In this document: piece after piece, positions 24,456-33,062 of the stretch
Position numbering within the stretch: the stretch's first letter is position 1
How the letters are laid out: every line of letters starts with the position of its first letter
Source: Flagellimonas sp. MMG031
GTDB lineage: Bacteria; Bacteroidota; Bacteroidia; Flavobacteriales; Flavobacteriaceae
Assembly (NCBI RefSeq): GCF_040112705.1
Contig: NZ_CP157804.1
Span: forward strand, 2,288,001-2,352,000
Direction of reading: 5' to 3'
DNA: 64,000 nucleotides
The notes under the pieces: model-generated
What the model was told of the DNA's origin: nothing
The model's input: only the letters and a program-made list of their open reading frames with translations
Databases searched by the model: none
Position numbers and translations under genes: made by a program

Positions 24456-24502
24456 CAAAGATAGGAGTAAAATGTTTAATTAAAACTATAAATAGTTAAA
24501 CA
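24456..24502 (-). promoter_or_regulatory. Photolyase operon promoter with palindromic operator
   Basis: Leftward -7 element TATCTTTG (24463-24456) lies about 16 bases before the SRPBCC start. TGTTTAA (24473-24479) and TTAAACA (24496-24502) form a perfect 7-base inverted repeat spaced by 16 bases, covering the -33 region, where a light-responsive MerR/CarH-type or other regulator could bind (inference). Confidence 0.4.
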
Positions 24503-24615
24503 AAAATTAAAACCTACCTATTTATTACCTACTTTTGTTTTAAGGTTTAATTAACAAATGGAGCAAGGCTTTGTATTAATTTTGCTTTGCTGAACAAATA
24601 ATACAGACAATAACT

Positions 24616-25470
24616 ATGAAAAAATTTACACTCTTACTATGTATGATGTCTATCGGCTTTTTTATGAAAGCGCAGATACAGACCCCGGCTCCGAGCCCAT
24701 TTTCCACATTGGAACAAAAAGTGGGATTGACCGACGTAACCGTTAAGTATTCCCGCCCTGCGATGAAGGGAAGGAAAGTATTTGGTGATTTGGTTCCTTT
24801 TGATGCCATTTGGAGAACTGGTGCCAACCAGAACACGACCGTTTCCTTTAGCGATGATGTCACCGTAGAAGGAAAAGAATTGAAAGCAGGGACTTACGCT
24901 ATTTTTACCAGACCCAACGAAGCTGTTTGGGAAGTTTTCTTTTACACTGCTACCGATAACTGGGGTACTCCCCAAGAGTGGGATGCTTCCAAAGTCGCTG
25001 CTACCGTAAAGGTGGAGACTATGGATATCCCAATGCCCATCGAGTCCTTTACCATCACTATTGATGATTTGCACAACAACGGTGCTACTTTGGGCATTAT
25101 GTGGGAGAACACCTATGTTGGGGTGGATTTCACTGTTCCTACCGTAAGCAAGGCCACAAAGAACATTGAGGAAACCATGGCCAACAAAGAGGATTTGACC
25201 GCAAACGATTATTTCGCAGCCGGTTCCTACTATTTTGCTGAGGGTATGAACATGCAGCAAGCCAAAGAGTGGGTGGACAAGGCCGTTGAAATGGGCGATG
25301 GAAGTGCGTATTGGATGATGAGAACACAATCGCTTATCTATGCAAAGATGGGGGATAAGGAAGCTGCCATCGAGGCTGCCAAACGTTCATTGGCCGCTGC
25401 CCAAGCCGCAGGAAACCAAGATTATGTAAAAATGAACAAGGATTCATTGCAAGAGTGGGCTAAAATGTAA
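24616..25470 (+). CDS. DUF2911 family secreted protein
   Basis: The 284-residue protein has a signal peptide (MKKFTLLLCMMSIGFFMKAQ) and the DUF2911 core: VKYSRPAMKGRKVFGDLVP, IWRTGANQNTTVSFS and WEVFFYTATDNWG. C-terminal TPR-like helices (AKEWVDKAVEMGDGSAYW and EAAIEAAKRSLAAAQAAGN) follow. It is a Bacteroidota periplasmic family of unknown role. A -7-like TAATTTTG is at 24577, and an intrinsic terminator follows the gene. Confidence 0.9.
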   Translation: MKKFTLLLCMMSIGFFMKAQIQTPAPSPFSTLEQKVGLTDVTVKYSRPAMKGRKVFGDLVPFDAIWRTGANQNTTVSFSDDVTVEGKELKAGTYAIFTRPNEAVWEVFFYTATDNWGTPQEWDASKVAATVKVETMDIPMPIESFTITIDDLHNNGATLGIMWENTYVGVDFTVPTVSKATKNIEETMANKEDLTANDYFAAGSYYFAEGMNMQQAKEWVDKAVEMGDGSAYWMMRTQSLIYAKMGDKEAAIEAAKRSLAAAQAAGNQDYVKMNKDSLQEWAKM

Positions 25471-25496
25471 TCAAGCTCATTCAAGTTGATATAAAG

Positions 25497-25522
25497 ACCC
25501 ACTTTTTTAAGTGGGTTTTTTT
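25497..25522 (+). terminator. Terminator after the DUF2911 gene
   Basis: ACCCACTT/AAGTGGGT stem with a 4-base loop and a T-run. The stop codon of the convergent transporter gene lies in the T-run. Confidence 0.85.
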
Positions 25523-27230
25523 ATTCCTCAATAGCCGATGAATTGCCCAGGAAATTATCGAACACCTGTGTAATGGTGGCCAAAATGATTACGAGCAAGC
25601 AGCCAAATGCATTCAACCACAAATAGGACATCCAATCCAGATACCACCCAATGATTACAATAATTTGGGTGACAATGGCAGCTACAAACACTGCGTTGCC
25701 TTTCACAAACTTAAAGAAGAAGGCCAATAGGAATATTCCCAAAACATTCCCGTAAAAAATAGAACCGATAATATTTACCAGTTGTATCAGGTTGTCAAAA
25801 AGATTGGCTACGTTTGCGATGATAATAGCAATGATACCCCAAAGCAATGTAAAGGCTTTCGTCGCTTTGAGATAATGTTCTTGAGAGTGATTTTTTCCGA
25901 TGCTTCTTTTGTAAAGATCTAAAGCTGTAATGGTCCCCAAAGCGTTCAACTCCGATGCGGTAGAGGACATGGCTGCGGACAGGATGACGGCCAAGAGTAG
26001 GCCGATTAGTCCCATGGGCAAATTGTTCAGGATAAAGTGAATGAACACATAATCCTTGTCATTCGTCTCTACCTTGCCATCTGCTTTGGCAATCAAATCT
26101 TTGGCGGTTTCCCGGCTTGCATTCTCTTTTTCGTTGATTTTTATGATGTCTTGCTTGGCCTGTTCAATAGCGTTGTACTCTTTCAGTTCCAAGGCTGACG
26201 AAAAGGAATGTTGCGCCATTCTTTTTTCCTTTTCCAGTACTTTATGATCCTCCTCAAGTGCCTTATAATTGTTGGCATATTCCGATTGCATGACAGCTTC
26301 GGTGGCAGCCGGATTAAAATTTAGGGGGGAGGAATTGTATTGATAGAACACAAAGACCATGGCACCCACCAAAAGGATAAAAAACTGCATCGGGATTTTA
26401 AAAATACCGTTGAAAATCAGGGCCAACTGGCTTTCCCGAACCGACCTACCGGATAGATAGCGTTGCACCTGACTTTGGTCGGTGCCAAAGTAGGCCAAGG
26501 CCAAGAAAAAGCCACCGGTAATGCCGCTCCAAAAGGTGTAACGGTTATTGGTATCAAAAGAAAAATCAAGAATATTGAGTTTGTTGTTGGCACCAGCGAT
26601 CTTTAACGCTTTTCCGAAGGAAATATCCGTTGGTAATGCTCCCATGATAAAGAAAAATGCAAAGAACATCCCCAACATAATAATGAACATCTGTTGTTTT
26701 TGGGTAACGCTCACCGCTTTGGTACCCCCAGAAACGGTATAAATGATTACCAATATCCCGATGATCACGTTAAGCGTACGCAAGTCCCATCCCAATACCG
26801 CAGAAAGAATAATGGAAGGGGCAAATATGGTGATTCCCGCTGCAAGTCCACGTTGTACCAAAAACAATAGGGCCGTGAGTGTCCGTGTTTTTAGGTCAAA
26901 GCGACCTTCCAACATTTCGTACGCGGTAAATACTTTAAGTTTTTTGTAGATGGGGATGAATACCAAGCAGATAACAATCATGGCCAAGGGGAGTCCAAAA
27001 TAGAACTGCACAAAGCCCATACCATCGTGGAATGCTTGACCTGGCGTGGACAAAAAGGTGATAGCACTCGCCTGGGTTGCCATAACGGACAATCCAATGG
27101 TCCACCATTTCACATCGTCGCCACCACGAACATAGTCGTCCACATTTTTGTTGCCGCGCGTTTTCCAAACACCGTAGGCAACGATGAAGAGTAGGGTACT
27201 ACCAAGAATAATCCAGTCGAGTAATGCCAT
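25521..27230 (-). CDS. Sodium:solute symporter family transporter
   Basis: The 569-residue membrane protein begins with LDWIILGSTLLFIVAYG and has about 13-14 membrane segments. The motifs GLSVMATQASAITFLSTPGQ and YFGTDQSQVQRYLSGRSVRES are typical of the SSS (SLC5-like) family that couples Na+ to sugar, amino acid or organic acid uptake. A charged loop of about 100 residues (Lys/Glu-rich, near 320-390) interrupts the membrane core, and substrate is not predictable. The start lies 8 bases after the stop of a tiny membrane protein gene. Confidence 0.88.
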   Translation of the reverse strand: MALLDWIILGSTLLFIVAYGVWKTRGNKNVDDYVRGGDDVKWWTIGLSVMATQASAITFLSTPGQAFHDGMGFVQFYFGLPLAMIVICLVFIPIYKKLKVFTAYEMLEGRFDLKTRTLTALLFLVQRGLAAGITIFAPSIILSAVLGWDLRTLNVIIGILVIIYTVSGGTKAVSVTQKQQMFIIMLGMFFAFFFIMGALPTDISFGKALKIAGANNKLNILDFSFDTNNRYTFWSGITGGFFLALAYFGTDQSQVQRYLSGRSVRESQLALIFNGIFKIPMQFFILLVGAMVFVFYQYNSSPLNFNPAATEAVMQSEYANNYKALEEDHKVLEKEKRMAQHSFSSALELKEYNAIEQAKQDIIKINEKENASRETAKDLIAKADGKVETNDKDYVFIHFILNNLPMGLIGLLLAVILSAAMSSTASELNALGTITALDLYKRSIGKNHSQEHYLKATKAFTLLWGIIAIIIANVANLFDNLIQLVNIIGSIFYGNVLGIFLLAFFFKFVKGNAVFVAAIVTQIIVIIGWYLDWMSYLWLNAFGCLLVIILATITQVFDNFLGNSSAIEE

Positions 27231-27238
27231 TCAGGGAG

Positions 27239-27355
27239 TTAATTGTTTAAAATCATAATGAGGTAAAAGGCCAATATGTAAATGGCATTTAAAAGGATCA
27301 CAATGCTGTATTCCTTTTTCCATTCAAATTTGGTGTGCATATTATCCTTTGACAT
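27239..27355 (-). CDS. 38-residue single-membrane-helix protein
   Basis: The minus-strand frame starts ATG at 27355 and encodes MSKDNMHTKFEWKKEY followed by one hydrophobic helix (SIVILLNAIYILAFYLIMIL) and a short tail to TAA at 27239. It overlaps the end of the PIG-L gene by 14 bases and is 8 bases from the symporter start. Position and single helix suggest a small transporter-associated subunit; I recall similar tiny proteins beside SSS and PIG-L genes in Flavobacteriia. Confidence 0.6.
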   Translation of the reverse strand: MSKDNMHTKFEWKKEYSIVILLNAIYILAFYLIMILNN

Positions 27356-29873
27356 TGCTTTGTTTTTTTACCTCACTCTTTCCTATGGAAAGCATATTCG
27401 CAAAGAGTTTATATGCTCCAGAAACCCCAACAGGCAGTTCCCTGAAAAAGCTTAGTCCCGTGTAAATATAGTGACCTTCTCCATAAGGTGCTACAATAAG
27501 GCTTCCTTGTTTTTCCGATTCGCCTTCATCTTTCATGGAAAGTATAGGGGTGAATTCGGAACTCCACTGACTTGGAAAATAAAGTCCGCGTTCCTGTACC
27601 CAGCCATCAAAATCCTTTTCTGCAATGGTATTTGGGAAATTGACCAAGGGGTGTTCTGGCGCTAAAATATCCACTTTGGCATTTTCGTCGGTTACCCTAT
27701 CCCTAGAAAGCGTAACATCGTAAGGTGCGATGTTTTCAAATTGACTGGCCCATCGTCCAGCGGTGTTGTACTGAACGATCATGGTGCCTCCATTTTGTAC
27801 ATAGTCGAACAAAACGGGCTGTTTGAACTTTAGGGCTTCCACCACATTGTAGGCGCGTATGCCCACTACTACGGCATCATATTTATCCAAGTCCCCGTTC
27901 TGGATGTCGTTCGGGTCGACCAAATGGACTTGGTAACCAATCTGTTCCAAGCTCTCGGGTACCTTGTCCCCAGCGCCCATGATGTAGGCGATATGTTCTC
28001 CGGATTTTTTTATATCCATGCGGACCACTTTGGCCTCAGAAGGAAGCAGAACGGACTGTTTTGGAATATGATCGTAATTGATCTCTATTAACTCCCTATC
28101 ATAAACCTTGTTGGCGACCGTAACTTTTGGGGCAATTTTACCCTCACTTTCGGTATTTGGTGGAGTAACCTGAAAAGCAACGGAAATTTCCTCTCCTTTT
28201 TGAGCAATGGAAAAAGGGATGCTACTTGGTGTAACCACCCAGCCCGAAGGATGACTCAAGCTAACGCTACCTGAAACATCATTTTTTCCAGCTCTAATCT
28301 TTACCTGTACTTCTTTGGAATCGGCCTCTGCGAAAATCAATACTTTTTCATCAATTTTTGAAGTCACCTCCGGTAAAATGGCAAAAGGCTCGTACAATTC
28401 CCCTTTGTCTGGACGAGAGTAGCGGTGTACTACTTCTTTTTCAAATGGAATTTCAACCCCCGCGACCAGCACTTTAAAAACAGCTTTAAATGCACTTGGG
28501 GTTTCGGGCTGGCCGATCAAATTTTGGTCGTTCACCGTGTAAGTGCCCAGAGTGCCAGGCTCCTTGAGCCAGTAGGGACTGGTGTATGAGGTGTTTTCGG
28601 GTACGGTAAAATTGATTTCAAAATTCTCCCGTTGATTGTCGTTCAACGTCTTGTTGGGAGACAATTGGGCATCAACCCCAATCATTTGGATTTCTTTGAG
28701 CACAACGCTTGGGGATGACCGGTTAATGGTTTCGATGTTGACCGTGACTTTGCTGCCAGGTGTGGCAGAAGCGCTTGCCGAACTGGCTTCCAGATATAAT
28801 CCTGAAGCGGCCAATATGATATTTTTGAGCTCTTGAGACTTTAAGGTTCTCCAATGCTCATCTTTTACTTGTTGCAATAGCTGATAGGCCTCTACCAATT
28901 GTGGAATATGCTTTGATGGATTTTGAAAATCAAAATTGGCCTCTACCTCATACAAAATGTTGCCTACGGCTTCACCGCCTTCAACACGGGACCACGTAGT
29001 GTTGATACCCTCGAACACATTGTTGTTCTTGGGCATATCTCCCTTAAGAAGTTCAATATACTCATTGTCCGAACCTCTATCGGTCAGCCGGCCAAATCCT
29101 TGGCACAGGTGCTGGCTACGGGACATTGCGGCGATTTCGTTATTGGAGAGCCCTAGTTCGGCGTAGTAGGTGCCCACATCCAGTTTGACCATACCTGATT
29201 TGTCCACTTTTTCAAAGGCTTCTTGACTGCCGTATTGCCACCACGAGGTGTTGTAGAAAATACGTCTTGGCTGCCAAGGGGAGGTCAAATCCAACTGCTC
29301 GGTATATGCGTTAGGGTCATTGGCCAAATCAAATGCTTCCATACTCAATATCGCGGAGGAGGTATGATGACCGTGAGTGGAGCCAGGGGTTCTATGGTCA
29401 AAACGGTTGATGATCACATCGGGCTTGATATTCCGAATGGCCCAAACCACATCGGCCAAAACCATATCCTTGTCCCAAATTTTAAGGGTTTCGTTCGGAT
29501 GTTTGGAAAAACCAAAATCATTGGCGCGGGAAAAACGCTGCTCCCCACCATCAATATGTCTCGCCGCCAGAAGCTCTTGTGTACGCAAAACGCCCAAAAG
29601 TTCACTGAGTTCGGGTCCAATAAGGTTTTGCCCACCATCCCCTCGGGTCAGGGATATATACACCGTCCGGGCTTTATCATGGTTGGCCAAATAAGAGATT
29701 AGGCTTGTGTTTTCGTCATCTGGGTGGGCCGCAACGTAGAGCGCGGTCCCCAAAAAATTCAGTTTTTGGATTTCGTGGAAAAGTTCTGCCGAAGTTAGCT
29801 TATCCGGTTTTTGGGCAAAAATGTTCGTAAAACACATCACGCCCATGGAAAGGATAATCCAAAAATGCTTCAT
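27342..29873 (-). CDS. Secreted PIG-L family deacetylase-like protein
   Basis: The 843-residue protein has a signal peptide (MKHFWIILSMGVMCFTNIFA) and an N-terminal PIG-L/LmbE domain: ALYVAAHPDDENTSLISYL (HPDD zinc motif), TRGDGGQN and HGHHTSS. A long C-terminal region contains beta-sandwich repeats and a Rossmann-like end (VVVGIRAYNVVEALKFKQ... ENGGT style). PIG-L enzymes remove acetyl groups from N-acetylglucosamine derivatives. It heads a leftward operon with a 38-residue membrane protein and an SSS transporter, so uptake of a processed amino-sugar product is possible, though unproven. Confidence 0.85.
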   Translation of the reverse strand: MKHFWIILSMGVMCFTNIFAQKPDKLTSAELFHEIQKLNFLGTALYVAAHPDDENTSLISYLANHDKARTVYISLTRGDGGQNLIGPELSELLGVLRTQELLAARHIDGGEQRFSRANDFGFSKHPNETLKIWDKDMVLADVVWAIRNIKPDVIINRFDHRTPGSTHGHHTSSAILSMEAFDLANDPNAYTEQLDLTSPWQPRRIFYNTSWWQYGSQEAFEKVDKSGMVKLDVGTYYAELGLSNNEIAAMSRSQHLCQGFGRLTDRGSDNEYIELLKGDMPKNNNVFEGINTTWSRVEGGEAVGNILYEVEANFDFQNPSKHIPQLVEAYQLLQQVKDEHWRTLKSQELKNIILAASGLYLEASSASASATPGSKVTVNIETINRSSPSVVLKEIQMIGVDAQLSPNKTLNDNQRENFEINFTVPENTSYTSPYWLKEPGTLGTYTVNDQNLIGQPETPSAFKAVFKVLVAGVEIPFEKEVVHRYSRPDKGELYEPFAILPEVTSKIDEKVLIFAEADSKEVQVKIRAGKNDVSGSVSLSHPSGWVVTPSSIPFSIAQKGEEISVAFQVTPPNTESEGKIAPKVTVANKVYDRELIEINYDHIPKQSVLLPSEAKVVRMDIKKSGEHIAYIMGAGDKVPESLEQIGYQVHLVDPNDIQNGDLDKYDAVVVGIRAYNVVEALKFKQPVLFDYVQNGGTMIVQYNTAGRWASQFENIAPYDVTLSRDRVTDENAKVDILAPEHPLVNFPNTIAEKDFDGWVQERGLYFPSQWSSEFTPILSMKDEGESEKQGSLIVAPYGEGHYIYTGLSFFRELPVGVSGAYKLFANMLSIGKSEVKKQSNVKG

Positions 29874-29965
29874 AGTTGGTTGTTTAGTGGTTGCTTCAAA
29901 TATAGACAGTAAACCATTAGTTAGGGGTCAATTTAGAGGAGTTTTAACATAGCTGTGACACGGTG

Positions 29966-30913
29966 TTACAAACCTAAACTGTCCCGCAAGACCAAATCGT
30001 TGTTCCCATTTTGCTGCCAATAGGCCGTTTTGAGGGTCTTTATTTTCGATGCCGTACTGGTCAATGTTTTTGCGTTGGCCCCGAAACCACTCTTAAATTC
30101 TTCCGTCCAACCTTCAATGGAAAACGGGAATTCGGACGTAAAGTGTATCATCAAATTTCGTTCCAATTCGGGATAGGAAATAGAATAGGTGGTGATGCCA
30201 TCTTTTGAGGCTATTTCAGCCGTGGCTTGGTACGCTTTGATTTCCTGATGTCTTAACCGAAGAAACTCCAAGGAGGGAATCATAGTGATATCCCCAACGG
30301 GCAAGTTTTCAGGGGCAATCCGGATTTTGGTCCAAATTTCATTCTCGAGAGCTGCTTTGTCCATGGTAAAATTTTGGTCTGCCTCCCCTTCAAAATAAGA
30401 ATGGGACATAAATTCAAACATTTCCCGATTGTTCAGTTGGGAATACACATGACCGCACCATTCCTGCACGGACAAACTTGTTTTTAGGGCATGTTGATTG
30501 TCGTACACCGGATAAAAGGTACTGCTCATGATGGAGTAGGGGTAGATTCCAGTTATAAAGTTTTTGGTCGCGTTCAATTTGAGGACCGATACATTATCTG
30601 GATTACTGTTATTTGCCTTTACTTGTTCTTTGGCCAAAAAAGGTTCGGTAACATAGATCATGACTGCATTGCCATCGCGTAGCTCACCATATCTGGCCTG
30701 TTTCAATTGGTACGAAGTGATTTCTGCCTCGCCTGTATACCAATACTCTTTAAAGTTGTCGGAAATAGGGCGTTTGGGAGCTTCTGGCTCCATCTCTTTT
30801 TTTGAAGGCAATTCGGCCGATGTTTCCGTGTTGTTTTCTTGTTTACATCCAAAAACAAATACCAATAGTAAGGATAGAAACGTAGTGGTGAAGGTCGGGA
30901 GGACAGATTTCAT
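29966..30913 (-). CDS. Lipoprotein of unknown function
   Basis: The product, taken from the ATG at 30913, has a lipoprotein signal (MKSVLPTFTTTFLSLLLVF followed by a lipobox ending in Cys, FVFGC). The first in-frame ATG at 30958 would add 15 charged residues before the signal and is unlikely. The mature part holds SDNFKEYWYTGEAEITSYQ and a C-terminal AYWQQNGNND. Homologues in Bacteroidota have been labelled septum formation inhibitor Maf by mistaken transfer from the true Maf gene found just upstream. Function unknown. Confidence 0.75.
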   Translation of the reverse strand: MKSVLPTFTTTFLSLLLVFVFGCKQENNTETSAELPSKKEMEPEAPKRPISDNFKEYWYTGEAEITSYQLKQARYGELRDGNAVMIYVTEPFLAKEQVKANNSNPDNVSVLKLNATKNFITGIYPYSIMSSTFYPVYDNQHALKTSLSVQEWCGHVYSQLNNREMFEFMSHSYFEGEADQNFTMDKAALENEIWTKIRIAPENLPVGDITMIPSLEFLRLRHQEIKAYQATAEIASKDGITTYSISYPELERNLMIHFTSEFPFSIEGWTEEFKSGFGANAKTLTSTASKIKTLKTAYWQQNGNNDLVLRDSLGL

Positions 30914-31070
30914 AAACGCATTTTTTTCGAAGTTACTAGTAAAGTCAGTTTCTTTCAAGATACTTAACTTTTTCTAATTTATGGCAGCTTCCCTTTAAAT
31001 GCGCGGTGATGGTACAATTAGCTAGAAAGTAGCAGGTTCCTTGAACTTGCCCTTTCTAATCAATAATGGG

Positions 31071-31664
31071 CTACAGTTGCATGAGGGTTGCATAGACCAA
31101 ATCGGTGGGCAAGCCTACCACATTGGTGTACGAGCCTTGGATTTCCGTAATGCCAATCATCCCTATCCATTCTTGGATGCCGTAGGCGCCCGCTTTATCA
31201 AAAGGTTGGCAGGTCTCAATGTAATAGTTGATTTCATCATCGGAGAACTCCTTCAACTTCACCTTGGTGATGCCGCTCACCGTTTGCTGTTCCTTTTTTG
31301 TAGTAAAACAAACCGAGGTAATCACCTCATGCCAGTCTCCAGATAAGGTTCGCAACATTTCAAAAGCCTCTGCATGGTCGGCGGCTTTGGCCAGGGATGT
31401 GTTATTGTGCCACACCACGGTATCCGAGGTGATGACGATTTCATCGGGTTCCAATTCCTCCAAAAAAGGGGAGGCCTTGAGTTGGGCCAAATATTCCGAA
31501 ATCTCCTGACCTTGCAATTCGGTGGGATAGACTTCTTCCACCGATTTGGGCCTGACCTCAAAATCAAGTCCCAATTCTTCCAGAAACATTTTCCGTCTTG
31601 GAGAACCGGAACCGAGTATGATCTTTTTGTCCTTGAGTTTTTCTTTGAGTGGATTATTAGTCAT
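31071..31664 (-). CDS. maf: Maf family nucleoside triphosphate pyrophosphatase
   Basis: The motif KKIILGSGSPRRKMFLEELG at the N-terminus, EIVITSDTVVWHNN and the C-terminal KAGAYGIQEWIGM match Maf proteins, which hydrolyse non-canonical or modified NTPs. Start at ATG 31664; an earlier frame start at 31697 would lie inside the upstream HAD gene. It overlaps that gene by 8 bases, so they form one leftward operon with the DUF2520 gene. Length is standard. Confidence 0.9.
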   Translation of the reverse strand: MTNNPLKEKLKDKKIILGSGSPRRKMFLEELGLDFEVRPKSVEEVYPTELQGQEISEYLAQLKASPFLEELEPDEIVITSDTVVWHNNTSLAKAADHAEAFEMLRTLSGDWHEVITSVCFTTKKEQQTVSGITKVKLKEFSDDEINYYIETCQPFDKAGAYGIQEWIGMIGITEIQGSYTNVVGLPTDLVYATLMQL

Positions 31665-32184
31665 TCTTCGCACTGAAATTATCGTTCCAGTCCCCACGTA
31701 CTTTCAGTACCTGTTCAATGATGTCGCGAACACAGCCTTCGCCACCATTCTTGTGGGAAACATAGTCGGAAATGGCTTTGACTTCCGGAACGGCATTTTG
31801 TGGTGAAGTGGCCAAGGCCACCATTTTCATTGGAGGAATATCCGGAAGGTCATCACCCATGTACACTACCAAAGCGGGGTCGATTCCGTGAATGTCCAGA
31901 TATTCTTCCAGCGCTTCCTGTTTAAAATGTGCACCCATATAAAAATCGGTCACGCCCAATCCTTTCAAGCGCTCTTTTACTCCTTGGTTGGTTCCGCCTG
32001 TGATGATGCAGACGTTATAGCCTTTGGATATAGCGGTCTTTAAGGCAAAACCGTCCTTTACGCTCATTTTTCTGAGCAATTCACCTTCGGTGGTAATCAA
32101 AACGGTTCCATCGGTAAACACCCCGTCCACATCAAAAACAAAAGTGGTAATGCTGCTCAACAGCTCTTTATAATTCTTCTTCAT
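31657..32184 (-). CDS. HAD phosphatase, KdsC-like (KDO-8-phosphate phosphatase)
   Basis: The 175-residue protein has FVFDVDGVFTDGTV (Asp nucleophile and acid), IITGGTNQGV and VYMGDDLPDIPPM, the pattern of KdsC-type HAD enzymes that release phosphate from KDO-8-phosphate in LPS core synthesis. It could be any close phosphatase of this family. Start is 17 bases inside the end of the DUF2520 gene. Confidence 0.85.
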   Translation of the reverse strand: MKKNYKELLSSITTFVFDVDGVFTDGTVLITTEGELLRKMSVKDGFALKTAISKGYNVCIITGGTNQGVKERLKGLGVTDFYMGAHFKQEALEEYLDIHGIDPALVVYMGDDLPDIPPMKMVALATSPQNAVPEVKAISDYVSHKNGGEGCVRDIIEQVLKVRGDWNDNFSAKND

Positions 32185-32929
32185 GCCTCTTTTTTATGGC
32201 TTGACTCAATAATTTATACAGTGTTATATGTTCCTCATCCTTCAACAGTTCCAAATGCGCTTCCATACTTTCTGAATCATTTCTGCGTGCAGGACCGGTT
32301 TGTGCCTTCTTTGGGGTTAGATGCTGAACTTTTTCTGCCGTTTCCAAAATCAAGGGCTTTAACAGGTCAAAAGTCAGCCCCTCATCCAAACAAATCGATT
32401 CACCAATACCGTACAGGTAATTGGTAAAATTGTTTACAAAAACGGCTGCAAGATGCAATTTTTTTCGCTGTTCCGAGTCGATATGGTGCACGTTTTCCGA
32501 AATGGAATTGGCCAAGTTCCTTAATAGTTCCAAGGATTGCTTGGATTCGGCTTCTAAGCAGATAGGAATGGATTGGAACGAGACGGGTATACCTTTGGTA
32601 AAGGTCTGTAAAGGATAGAAAACACCTTTGTTGTCCGTTTGAATGACTTCAAGTCCGATAGCTCCCGACGTGTGGGCTACCACTCCCTTTTTAGTCAATA
32701 AGTGACTGGCGACCTCGGCAATCGCATCATCTTTTACGGCTATCAAATAGACGTCGGCATCAGCGATGGTTCCAAAATCATTGGAAACGCTGCACTGTTC
32801 CGAAAATTGGGACAAGGCCTCCTTGTTTCTTCCCGCCACTTGGGCCACATGGATATCTTCAGCCTTCAAAAAAGCATAAAACAAATGTTTTGCTAGGTTT
32901 CCCGTTCCTAAAATCACGATAGAAAGCAT
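32168..32929 (-). CDS. Rossmann/DUF2520 domain protein
   Basis: The N-terminal SIVILGTGNLAKHLFYAF is a nucleotide-binding Rossmann start and the C-terminal LILETAEKVQHL helical part matches DUF2520 (ProC/6-PGDH-like). Homologues of this type exist beside Maf and KdsC-like genes in Flavobacteriia. Start chosen at ATG 32929. The substrate is unknown. Confidence 0.8.
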   Translation of the reverse strand: MLSIVILGTGNLAKHLFYAFLKAEDIHVAQVAGRNKEALSQFSEQCSVSNDFGTIADADVYLIAVKDDAIAEVASHLLTKKGVVAHTSGAIGLEVIQTDNKGVFYPLQTFTKGIPVSFQSIPICLEAESKQSLELLRNLANSISENVHHIDSEQRKKLHLAAVFVNNFTNYLYGIGESICLDEGLTFDLLKPLILETAEKVQHLTPKKAQTGPARRNDSESMEAHLELLKDEEHITLYKLLSQAIKKRHEEEL

Positions 32930-33062
32930 GCGCAAAACTACAAATTAAAGACTGATGAAGAATCCAAAGAATTAACAATTCTATTAGATTTTTATGCCCA
33001 TCGTAAACAAAAAAGTTATCAAAAGGCCGTATTTTTGCAAGCCAAAAGTAGATTGAATTTCC

